Source: Rhynchopus euleeides
Taxonomy: Eukaryota > Euglenozoa > Diplonemea > Diplonemida > Diplonemidae
NCBI GenBank assembly: GCA_963210315.1
Contig: OY723323.1
Location: 682,001-746,000 of the forward strand
Direction: 5' to 3'
DNA length: 64,000 nt
The notes beneath the pieces are model-generated. The model ran no database searches, was not told the origin of the DNA, and worked only from the letters and a program-made list of their open reading frames with translations. Positions 13,695-23,479 of this stretch are shown here, one piece after another (the first letter of the stretch is position 1; the number at the start of each line of letters is the position of its first letter). Position numbers and translations under genes: made by a program.

Positions 13695-14050
13695 AGCCCT
13701 CAAGACTCTTGGAGCGGCCTGACTATTTAGTGTCTTTGTCGCAGCAAGGGGGCGATATATACCGCTTTTTTATTGATTTCACGTGTCAGTGTTTGACTTT
13801 TTCGCAACTTCATTTCTTCCTTTTCTCCCTCTCCAACCCCACCCGTGACACCACCAGGGTTTAGCTAGCCCTGGTCCGATTATCCCCGGTTCTTCGCTGA
13901 AGAGACGCGGCCGGGGGGAGGGGTACGAAGAGTACGCGTCGAAACCGGTGTCACGTCGTGTTGGGGAATCCTTCGGGAGTGCGATACTGAAGGGGAGGTG
14001 CTACTGCCCGTGCAGGGCGACACCGCCTTAAAACTTTATAACCACACACA
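13695..14050 (+). repeat. Duplicated ~355-bp unit, copy 1; candidate structured RNA locus
   Basis: This unit recurs as a direct copy at 14494-14852. The upstream ~75 bases differ at a few sites, while the stretch from about 13775 to 14050 is identical by eye. It contains a perfect 7-bp hairpin (ACCAGGG...CCCTGGT, 13853-13875), another around TCTTCGCTGAAGA, and GGTGTC/GACACC blocks that could pair over distance. GATATATACC upstream could be a TATA box. I could not match it to a known snRNA, SRP RNA, RNase P or tRNA. A non-coding RNA gene is possible but unproven; strand is assumed from the TATA-like site. Confidence 0.5.
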
Positions 14051-14493
14051 AACCCTCAAAATCCCCCAGGCCTGATGAGCAAACCCCCCTGCCCCATGTT
14101 GTGATTTCCTTTCTACCTTGCACAAAACATCCCATTTGCCCCTTTTCTTCCTTCGAAAGTGTTGTGACTACCCCCCCTTCCCCACCCCTCGGGAGTGCCA
14201 CTCCTCTGGTGGTTAAAAGTGACCCGCCGTTGTGCCTTCGGCATCTGTTGCGTGTGCCGTCGTATGCTTCCTATGCACTAGTTATAGCTATCCGGGGGCG
14301 GTCTGCTGTCGCACCAGTGGGCTGCCCCACCTCTGCACCCTCGGTTTTTAAGATGTTCACCACAGCGGAGAATGATCCCCTTCTCTGTGGCGATCGAGCC
14401 AAGCTGGACGAGGTTCGCCTTCGGGCGAAGGTCATGTGGGCGGACAAAAGGTGCCTGCTCCTGAGGCTCATCAGCAACCTGTTTCTACCTTCA

Positions 14494-14852
14494 AGCCCTC
14501 AAGACTCTTGAAGCGGCCTGACTATTTAGTGTCTTCGTCGCAGCAAGGGGGCGATATATACCGCCTTTTTTTATTGATTTCACGTGTCAGTGTTTGACTT
14601 TTTCGCAACTTCATTTCTTCCTTTTCTCCCTCTCCAACCCCACCCGTGACACCACCAGGGTTTAGCTAGCCCTGGTCCGATTATCCCCGGTTCTTCGCTG
14701 AAGAGACGCGGCCGGGGGGAGGGGTACGAAGAGTACGCGTCGAAACCGGTGTCACGTCGTGTTGGGGAATCCTTCGGGAGTGCGATACTGAAGGGGAGGT
14801 GCTACTGCCCGTGCAGGGCGACACCGCCTTAAAACTTTATAACCACACACAC
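14494..14852 (+). repeat. Duplicated ~355-bp unit, copy 2; candidate structured RNA locus
   Basis: Direct copy of 13695-14050, about 445 bp downstream, with the same hairpins and the same TATA-like upstream site. The spacer between the copies (14051-14493) is not repeated and shows no supported gene. The unequal conservation (upstream slightly diverged, core identical) suits gene conversion or selection on the core. Confidence 0.5.
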
Positions 14853-17800
14853 ACACGTGAGCCTTTTTGTCGTCGTGGAGAGCATGCTGTAAAATACACA
14901 CAATTCCTCCCACCCACGCAGAGGATCGCAAGAGATGGTGCAGCCCGGCGAGGTTCGCGGGCCGCCAACTCAGCAGGGTGTCCTGTGAGGTCGGGGTTGG
15001 GGGGGGGGGGGCGTGAGGAAGGCGCATGTGCCCTCATATCCTCAAATCCTCAAATCAGTTGCAGAACTCTCCACCACAACCCCCACCCCTGCCAACCACC
15101 ACTCGCCCTGCGGGTGTGCTGTGGGTGGTCAGGGGTAGGCCGATGAAACAGCTTCAGAGGGAGAGCCAGGTGCGTTTCGAATGTAATGGGCGCTTCTTTC
15201 GTCTTCTCTTCTGAAAGAAAAATGTTCCGGTCCCCGCTCTTGCCTCGTGATCTTACCCACAAAACAGAACCCCCTTCTGCTGTTCTTTCAGAAGCAAGTG
15301 TAACCTGTGCTGTGAATCCTTCCCGAGCCTAACCCTGCCGTCTGAACTTTGAAAGACTTTGCCCTCGAACCCGCTGCAGGGTAAGGGGTGTCAATGTTAC
15401 AGACTAAGCCTGTTTGTGATTTGTCGGCACCACCCAAAAGAAACAAATTTCCCCGCCATTTCCCTCCTCCCTATTCCTCTGCTAGTCAGTGCAAATCTAC
15501 CGCTCTGTCTCGGACACACCTTCCGTCTAAGATAACAACTCACAGACCCTTTCCCCCCCCCCTTCCCCCCATGCGGCTGAAACAACAAAATCCTCGTCTA
15601 TTTTTGAGATCTCTCTCTCTCTCTCTCACCCCTCCGCTCTCCCCTGCATCAACCAGAAGCGCCTGCTCTGAAAAGACCCGCGTTTTTTATCGGTTTGATT
15701 CGCCGCGGCTTATAGCCCGGATGTATGCAGCGGCTGCCCCCTTTTTTCACACTCTCCTTCTTCTCCTTCTTCACGTCTCTCCACTGCACTTCCCTCCTGG
15801 CTGTGCAGGACGCACAAGCCGCGTGCATGGTTTACGAACACAATCCACGGATGATCACAGCAAAGCCACAGGAGGAGATGGTGCCCGGCAACAGAGGAAC
15901 CTTCAGGTCTTTTGGGCGATGTGTGCAGTGTGATCGGTGTCTGCCAAAACAAACACCGAGGCACGGCGCTCGGCGATCTGCACTGATAGGGTCCTTCAAA
16001 GGGCATGCATTATCCACTGGCACAGCAATGGCTTCTGATCTGAGGTGACGGGTTTGGTGGTTTTGGTCGTGCCGCGCTTTCGTGGCTTCCGTCCCGAAGG
16101 AGTGCCCTCCCCCCCTTCTACCTGCCGATGCACTGAGCCTCTGCCCCCTTGACGAGGAGCTGAGCGCAGCGTTGGTTACGGCTTGGCAAAGTGGGCTTGC
16201 ATGCGAAACTTGTGTGTGTGTCTGTGTGTTCTTTGTGCTGTGATATTTTTTGTCAATGCCGACCCGCTGCCGCTGTTGGTTATTCCTGTTATGCCCTGCC
16301 CCCCCCTCGATGAAGCAATAGACGGGCACCCCATCTCAAGCCACCACTTCGTTGGTTCCACGTACGACACGCGTTCACCCCCAGAACTGCCCTCAAAAAA
16401 ATATGGGGTTCAGCAGCCTTTCCGTACCCTCTGCGCGCTTCGAGAAAAGTCTGAAAAGTAAACCTGGGCAAATTAGACCCGCTTCAGATCGGCATATGCA
16501 AACAAGACCCACACACCCCCCTGGCTAGACAAGTGACTGTCACCCCCTTCAGCGCCGTGCATATGACACACCAGCCCTCCCTACCTCCCTCCTCTCTCTC
16601 TGCAACCCTTGGAAAGGGTTCCGCCTCGAGTATTTTTTTCTGCACACTTCGATGTGAGCGGGTATTGAAGTGTGGCGTCTTGTGAGTGCTCCTCACTCAC
16701 GATGCCAACATCTTTCAACCAGCGATGTGGCGGTGTGGGGAAGCAGCTTATTTCTGCCTCTGTCGCTCGGTGCGACGCTCTCTCCCCCGCCAACGCAAAA
16801 ACTGTGTTTTCGTGCAAATCTGAAAGGGAAACAATGGAAGAGCCGAAGGGTATTCGTCGATCGCGAGAACACCCCACACGCCTGTCATGAAGTGTGTGGG
16901 AAGTTCTGCAAGGATCTGCACTGGCACAGTTTCCTGCGTTGTTGCACAACTCTCAAAAATATATATCTGGTGAACGTGCTAAGTGTTGAGAGAGAAACGA
17001 ACGCAGGTGACACTTTTTTTTCTTAGTGACACACCACTGCGGCTGTGCGATGGGAGGGTGGGTTCGGTGGGTGGTGGGTTCAGTATCCACGCCCCCCCCT
17101 CCCTCTCCCTTTATCTACCTTCCCCCTCCACCCATCGCTCTGCCTCCCGCCCACCCAACCACCCGCTGCTGCCGTATCCGGCCATGCTTTCGGGGTGTGT
17201 GTGTGTGGTGTGGGGTGTGCGGGGATACCCAACCTCTCCCCCCCTATATTGTTTGTTGCGAACTGCCGAGTTGAATTCACCTCACCGCGCGCTCTCTCTC
17301 TCTCTCCTTGTTGTTGCTGCCGCACCGCTTTCCCCCCACTGCATCCCCACCGCCACCCCCAAACCTAACGAGTGAAAAGGAGGTCAGCTGATCTCTGCAT
17401 TTTTTCCCCCCTTTTGGTGTGATCATGGAACCCCCCAGAACTGGCACAGACCTGGCACAGAACTGGCACAGAACCCCTATATGATCACACCACCTTTTCC
17501 TTTTTTTTACTGCAACAGGGCTCCTTGTCAGTGTCAAAAAGAAAATGGTATCCGGCAGTGCTTTTTTTTGGGGAACAAAAGTACAACACCTCCTCATCAG
17601 GGCTGCAGGAGCTGCCCGGATTTGGCGTGCAAAACAACAGCCTTTCGCTATTTCCTCTGCTTCACTGCCCTCTCCCCCCCCCACTCCCACCACCCGCCCT
17701 GCCCTCTCTTCAAACATCTGCCACGAGCCGCCTTCGAGCATGAAATCCAAAAGGGCGTTCGGACCGTGGGGAAAATCCCCTTTGGGAACAAAACACAGCT

Positions 17801-18540
17801 CAGTTGGCGAATAGCTGAGAGGCAAACGCGTTGCCCTGACCTACCCCCAGCCCTTCCGGGGTGGAGGTATGCCAGAGAAAAGGGGAGGGGAGGGGGGGGG
17901 GGTTTCCCCTTCTCTCCAAAAAAAAACACACACACATTCGAAATTCTGAAAAAGTTGTGCGTAGCGTGAAAACAAAGGGAAAAAAGAAAAACGTTTCCTT
18001 CAGACGTTTCTCCCCCCAACCCCAACGACCCCCCCCCCCCCCACCCCCACTGCCAGAGGGGTATCTTTTGGGGTTTGGTCTTGGTTGGGCCTTTTTTTTC
18101 CCATCTCTCGGCCACAACCCCTATCCCCCCCTCCCCCCCCCCGGGCGTGATGTGATGGGGTCCGCGCACGCACCCCTCTCAAGTGAATTATGGCGCTCGT
18201 CCCGCCCTGCCTTGGGTGCATGTTGCCACATGCCGCCGAGGGCGGGGTGACGGGAAATACGGTGCGGTGTGGGTTTGGGTGTGAAAACCACGTCAGCATG
18301 TGGCAGTTTTCTTTGGCAGGCAGTGAGCCCCCACCCCCACCCCTCCCTCCCGCCTCCCCCCCTTGACATTGAGAAGGCTGCGAGGGGCGGGGCGGGGGGG
18401 AGAGGGGGTGAGAGAGTGAGAGAGAGATCTCCACACTCCTCCCCCACAGTGCGTTTATTGTCTCTCTCTGCATCACTGTCTCGCCACCAACCCCCAGCCT
18501 GAGCCCTTCACACACACACAACACGCCCTCCCCACCACCC
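14853..18540. other. Long intergenic region without a recognisable gene
   Basis: Low-complexity, CT-rich DNA with poly-C, poly-G and CA tracts. The open frames are short, Pro/Ser/His-rich and show no domain, so I call none of them. The only defined structure I see is the short hairpin repeat at 17416-17491. Small RNA genes could be missed here. Confidence 0.5.
17416..17491. repeat. Short inverted-repeat element, copy 1
   Basis: Ends are GGTGTGATC and GATCACACC; inside are tandem CTGGCACAGA decamers. A second copy lies at 40571-40639. It may be a tiny MITE or a selected hairpin. Confidence 0.5.
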
Positions 18541-18600
18541 CCATCCTCCATCCCCACGAATGGATATATTGTTACTAGTTACGAGCGACGAAGCGTAGCG

Positions 18601-18790
18601 AAGTCGCGAAGTATCGAAGGAAATCGTACGACTGAAGCTTTATAAGGATCACCTTCATGCCACTTCACAGGGGCTTACACAGCCTTTGACACAGGAGTGT
18701 GCGCTCAACGAAAAGTAGCCCGGATCTGCCTTTGTTTGCAGTTGCTGGGCAGGGTGTTTCTCTTATTACAGCGAAAGGAGTACGATTTCC
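18601..18790. repeat. Dispersed repeat upstream of the 18839 gene
   Basis: 18601-18640 is related in reverse complement to about 26540-26580 (shared block GCTTCAGTCG.....TTTCC, then CGCGACTTC). 18659-18790 is related in direct orientation to 11895-12010. Both blocks sit directly upstream of a small gene, so they may overlap its promoter. Confidence 0.5.
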
Positions 18791-18838
18791 AGCCAGAACT
18801 GAAGCAGCTCCATTTATCCCACCACACCACACCCTGCG

Positions 18839-19591
18839 ATGGCCACCCCACACGCCACGCCGGGTGTGGGAGGCGGCCGGAAGGTGCGGCGCAGGCAGGA
18901 TGTGCCACAGCAACCCGCCGCACCACGGGGTTCGAAGCGGCGCCGCCGGAGCAACGGAGCCACGGGCAGTCCTCTGCCGAGCCCGGCAGGCGGCACACCC
19001 CCTCCGCTGGTGCAGGCCACAGCTGCATCGGGCGGGCCGGATTCGACCCTCCCCGGAGCTTCTTCTCCTTCAGGGGGCATGCCTGCTGAACTCACAAAGC
19101 CTGCCGACTCTTCCTCCCCGCCCTTCGACTGGGATGCACAGTCAGCCTGGTCCAAGGTGGACCTCCTGCGGTTCATCCAGGAATGCGTCGCAACGCGCTA
19201 CGCCTGTGAAGCCGCGCTGCCCAAAGAGGTGTCGTGGGAGCTGCGGGCGAACTTCCGCTTCCCCGACGAGCCTGCGTTTGCTGCAGCCCTGGGCGTCGTG
19301 CGGCGGGAGCAGCGCCGCCACCACACAGCCCTGATGCGCAAGGTGAGGTGCAGGGCCGAGCCACCTGAAGGCGTGTGGTGCCACGTCTTCCCGGAAGCTG
19401 TGGCGCTGCCGGAAGAGCATGCGGCGTGGGTGGGGCGGGTGCGGCAGCTGCCTGATATCGATGCCCTGCATTCGGGGTATACCGCGGTTGCGGCGAACCG
19501 CCTGATAGCAGGGCACATCCCGGTGTCGCCGGCAGCGCAGCGGGTAATCCGGCACCCAGAGCTGGGATGGTTGGTTGTTGGCGGGTGGTAG
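18839..19591 (+). CDS. Hypothetical protein, 250 aa
   Basis: Single open frame from ATG to TAG. Residues 1-95 are basic, then Pro/Ser/Gly-rich and probably disordered, with an RRRR run near residue 37 that could be a nuclear signal. Residues 95-250 look folded: helical, Trp- and Arg-containing and of normal composition. I do not recognise a family. No intron is needed and the codon use resembles the neighbouring spliced genes. It lies 490 bp upstream of the PPR gene on the same strand, and dispersed repeat DNA comes right up to its start. It could be a real short gene or the remnant of a mobile-element gene. Confidence 0.5.
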   Translation: MATPHATPGVGGGRKVRRRQDVPQQPAAPRGSKRRRRSNGATGSPLPSPAGGTPPPLVQATAASGGPDSTLPGASSPSGGMPAELTKPADSSSPPFDWDAQSAWSKVDLLRFIQECVATRYACEAALPKEVSWELRANFRFPDEPAFAAALGVVRREQRRHHTALMRKVRCRAEPPEGVWCHVFPEAVALPEEHAAWVGRVRQLPDIDALHSGYTAVAANRLIAGHIPVSPAAQRVIRHPELGWLVVGGW

Positions 19592-19935
19592 GCTTAGATG
19601 TGCATGGGGCAAAGCAAATCGGAACAAGAAATAAAAATAGATGGCGGCAAAAAGGAGGGAAGAGTCTCCGAGAAGAGGGAGAGGGATTTGTATTTTTTTT
19701 TGTGAGAACATCATATGTGTCTTTTGAACCTGCCTAACATCACCCCCTCCCCCGCCCGCCCGCCCGCCCGCCTTCCCTCGTGCTTCCTTCTCCTTCTATT
19801 TCAACACCCTCCCCCCCGCCCGACAGGAGGACGCGTCAGGTCGGGGGGAGAAGGCGACGCCGGGGTGGAGGGGTGAGTGCGTGAGCAAGGGAAGGAGGAG
19901 GGGGGGGGGGGAAAGGCGGGGGCCCGGTGCGTGCC

Positions 19936-20059
19936 CCCCACCCCACCCCACCCCACCCCACCCCACCCCACCCCACCCCACCCCACCCCACCCCACCCCA
20001 CCCCACCCCACCCCACCCCACCCCACCCCACCCCACCCCACCCCACCCCACCCCACCCC
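19936..20059. repeat. (CCCCA)n microsatellite, about 25 units
   Basis: A near-perfect 5-bp tandem repeat ends about 20 bp before the PPR start codon. The minus strand is (TGGGG)n and could form G-quadruplexes, which may affect transcription of the PPR gene. The region 19592-19935 upstream holds CT- and CG-rich low-complexity DNA and no gene. Confidence 0.5.
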
Positions 20060-20080
20060 CCACCCCCCCGCGGACTACAC

Positions 20081-23000
20081 ATGCGTTCCGCAATCCGTGC
20101 TGCGGGGTGCGGCACGGCGCTGCGTGGGTATGCGGCACCGGCTCCACAGGGGCAGGCGCGGGGGGACCATTCCGGGACACTGACGGACCAGCCGCTGCCG
20201 CCGAACTACCGGGACACGCGAGATGAAATGAGCTTGCCACTCAAGGACACCTCGCAGGTTCCCAACTGGGGAACGGGTGCTGCGTACGGCGCGTCGCGGG
20301 TGCGGAACCTGCTTCCGGATAAGCAGCCGCACCTCCCCCGCGGCTGGTTTGATGATGACATAGCACCGGAGAGGCGCCGGCGTGACTTCGTCCCGCAGCA
20401 GCCCGGTTCTGAAGACCCCCCCGCGCCATCCTCACAGACCACACAGCAGGGCTCGTCTTCCGAAAAACCCTCCACCGTCTTCCCTGCAGGCCAGCCCCAC
20501 ACGCAGGCTCGTGGGGCGGATGCGGCCAGGCCACCTCCCGGATCCTCTCCGAAAAAGAAACAGACACAAATAGCAAGGTTCACCAGCGATTATCGCAATG
20601 GGTTTTTCAACGGGAATGAGGTGTGCTGAGGGAAGAGGTTGGATCGGGGGGGGGGGGGGGGGATGACGGGGGGGGGAGAGGGAAGGTGAATTATGCATTT
20701 GTGCTGTGCCCCCCCCCCCTCCCCCCACCCCCCTGCTTTTCACACAACGCACAAAACGTCCATGCAGGAAGCTCTGAAGGCGGCATTAGAGAAGGTTTCG
20801 GTCGATCCGACGCTCAACGAGCATGACAAGACCTTTGTATGTATCCCTCGTTGGGCCTTGCAGACCCGGGAGGGAGGGGAAGGGGGGGGGGGGGGGGTGT
20901 GGAAGGGGGTCTTGGGTTCGCACCTGGTGCTTGCCTCACGCTTCTTCGGTGGGGCACACCCATGGGATACATCTCGGGCACAGCCTGCACAGCGAGCGAA
21001 GGGAGGTCAACCCTTGTGATTCCTTCCACTTCCACTTCACTTTCCCTCCACCCCCCACGCGCACCGCCACGACACACCTCTCGGCAGCTGATGCAAACTG
21101 CGAGCAAATTGAAGCTGCCCCTTGTGGCGGAGGATGTACTGAACACCATGGAGCCTGCGCAGCTGAAGACCCCTAAGCCGTTCACTCTGGTGATGAGCGG
21201 GTACGCTGCGGTGGGTGACCTGTCCGGTGTGCAGCGTCTGTGGGCTTCGATGAAGAAGTACGGCGTGTCAGCAAACCTCTTCACTTACAACGTGGTGCTG
21301 CGGTGCTTTATGGAGCTGCACGACAGCAAACGAGCTATTCAACTTCTGGGCAACATGGAGGGCGACGGGGTGCAGCCTGATCTTGTTTCCTACAACACGA
21401 CGATCCGGTCGTGCACTTGGTATGCTGCTGTTTTGGTGTGCGATATGCTGTGCCTGCGCACCATGGGTTATTCGCCCCCACGCTAGCCGAGGGCGCGCCA
21501 GCTATGGATTTGCATCGTGTGTCTCGTCACGCCTTCATTCCCCACAGAGCTTTTCCTAACTCGGGGGGTCCGGATTCCTCGAATGATTTTGAATTTTAGA
21601 TTTCTTCTCTGTCTAAATTTAGCGCGGTTTTTTTTAAATTTTGTGCCCGTTTCCCCCCTGTGTTGTGCGCTACGCCGTTGTAGCGTTGGCCCACTCGTGT
21701 GCTTCTTTCCGGGATCGGGTCAGGGATAGTGCCCTGTGCGGTGCTGTTTTTTCCTGCAGTGCGGGTGGGTTGCCGTGCGTCGACACGGAGACACCTCTCC
21801 ATTGAATGCACAAGTTTTTTGTGGTGCTCCTGACAGGGCTTTTTTTTTGTGGATATCCGATCAGGGCATTTTATAGGGGCGAAATCTACGCTCATTTGGG
21901 CTTAAATGTGAGGCGTTCCCCGATTTTTTGGCGGACCCCCCAGCAAGCGAGTCTTGTGGTGAATGGGTCACCTCCCGGTTCCTCTCTCAGGGATCCGTGC
22001 TCGGGTCCAGCCTCGGGTGCCGGAGGTTAGTCCAAAAAATGGATTTCGGGACCGATCTGCCGCAGACCCGGACGTGCAAGGACTTACATACAGGCACATG
22101 CCACAGGGGGGTCTGGGGGGCGGAGCCCCCCAGCCGCCGGAGGCCACGGTAGTGAACATCTGTTCCTTGCAGGTGTACAGATTCTGCATGAGCTGGCTGC
22201 GTCCTCCTGAGGCTACTGAGGGTCTGATGGTCTGCATTCCATTCTCTGACGTAACCTCAAAGGGTTTGGGTACAAGACAGGAAGACAGCACAGGGGGGTC
22301 TGGGGGGCGGAGCCCCCCAGCCGCCGGAGGCCACGGTAGTGAACGTCCGTCCCTTCGCGGCCTGCGTTTTCTCGGGGTTTGACAAAGAAACTGGACAGAA
22401 AAACGGTCGGGTAAGTTGCTCGCAGTCTGTGGGCATGAGTCCACTCTCATCTGCGAGGCTGCCCAGCCGCCACCAGTTTTCCACCCCCGGATTTTTCCCG
22501 GAAATCTTTTTTTTTCCTTAAATGTGAGGATTGGCCTCACTTTAGACCCCCTATAAAATGCTCTGTATCCGATTTCGGTCACCAGCCCCCTGGACCCCCA
22601 GATTTAGGAAAGCCCTGTCCCCACCCCCTCCCCCCCTCCATCCCTCACCAACACAGTGTGGACACGGCGCTTGGCTTGTTGCGGCAAGCGGTAGACCTTG
22701 GGTTCAGCCCAGACAAATACACCCTGCAGGCACTGCTTGCGGTGTGTGTCTACTGCTCAGACGCCGAGGCGGCTGACCTGATCGTTGCCGACATGCTTGC
22801 AAAGGGCCTGGCACCGGAGCTCATGGCATACGACCAGCTGATGCAGCTCCACATCAAGCTTGGCAACGACATGCAGGTGTTAAAGCTTCATCAAGAGCTG
22901 GAGGAAACCGGAATCCGCGCAAATGAAACTATCTCTGCGGTATGGTTGCAGCTGTGATTTCTGCCTGGGCGCCTGCATAGCTGGGGGGGGGGGGGATGGC

Positions 23001-23249
23001 CACGGCTGACCACGCCGTTGTTCTATTGGGTAGAATCATCCTCGGCACTGATAAAGGGCGCGGCCCAACCACTGCCACCCACCCTCACAGCATATCGTGG
23101 ATGTGTGCGCCAAGCGTATAACAGAACCTCGTGGGCTGTTCTACGAGATGCTTAAGGTTATGAGTCACACCCCTCTCACAACCGAGAGCCGGAAAAAGGT
23201 GAAGCACCTCTTCCAGAAGTTCCCCCAAGACGATGCGGAGTCGCGCTGA
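20081..23249 (+). CDS. Pentatricopeptide repeat (PPR) protein, probably mitochondrial
   Basis: Five exons: 20081-20620, 20768-20836, 21088-21419, 22657-22939, 23091-23249, giving 460 aa. All phases agree. Three donors are GTATG; the first is GTGTGC. The N-terminus (MRSAIRAAG...) is Arg/Ala-rich and lacks acidic residues, as in a mitochondrial presequence. Exons 3-4 carry PPR-type 35-residue helical hairpins, e.g. the TYNVVL and SYNTTIRSC segments, each preceded by an x-G-V-x-x-(N/D) turn. PPR proteins bind organelle RNA in a sequence-specific way and act in processing, stability or translation; the target is unknown. Intron 3 is 1237 bp because a MITE sits in it; without the MITE and one duplication it would be about 158 bp. 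The start was chosen as the first ATG after the CCCCA tract. Confidence 0.5.
21545..22617. mobile_element. hAT-like MITE in intron 3 of the PPR gene, 1073 bp
   Basis: Terminal inverted repeats start CAGAGCTTTTCCTAACTC (left) and CAGGGCTTTCCTAAATC (right, reversed). They are flanked by TCCCCA (21539-21544 and 22618-22623), a 6-bp match where hAT normally gives 8. It carries two copies of a ~57-bp hairpin module (22101-22157, 22290-22345) that is shared with the elements at 39354 and 58649. No transposase frame is present. It relates to the MITE at 43227 by its termini and AT-rich flanks. Confidence 0.5.
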
Positions 23250-23479
23250 TTCTCACATACCCATCCCCCCCGCCCCCCCCCCCCCCCCACCCTGCACCAC
23301 CCTGGCCTGCCCGCGCTGGCATCGCAGCGTCGCTGTGACATACCCGTTTACCGGAGGGCCCGAAGGAGGGTGCTAAAGCAGTTCTCTCCCCACCCCCCAC
23401 ACACACACAGGGCAGTATCCCCTTCTAATGAAGACAACGGTGCTGTTCTTCCCTTTTGCATCCCCCCCCCCCCCCCCTA

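Noticed and set aside
15388-15933. A 181-residue frame in the 15-kb intergenic region
   Set aside because: Leu/Ser/Pro-rich low-complexity translation of CT tracts.
19801-20240. Gly-Trp-Gly and His-Pro-Thr repeat proteins
   Set aside because: Translations of the (CCCCA)n microsatellite in several frames on both strands.
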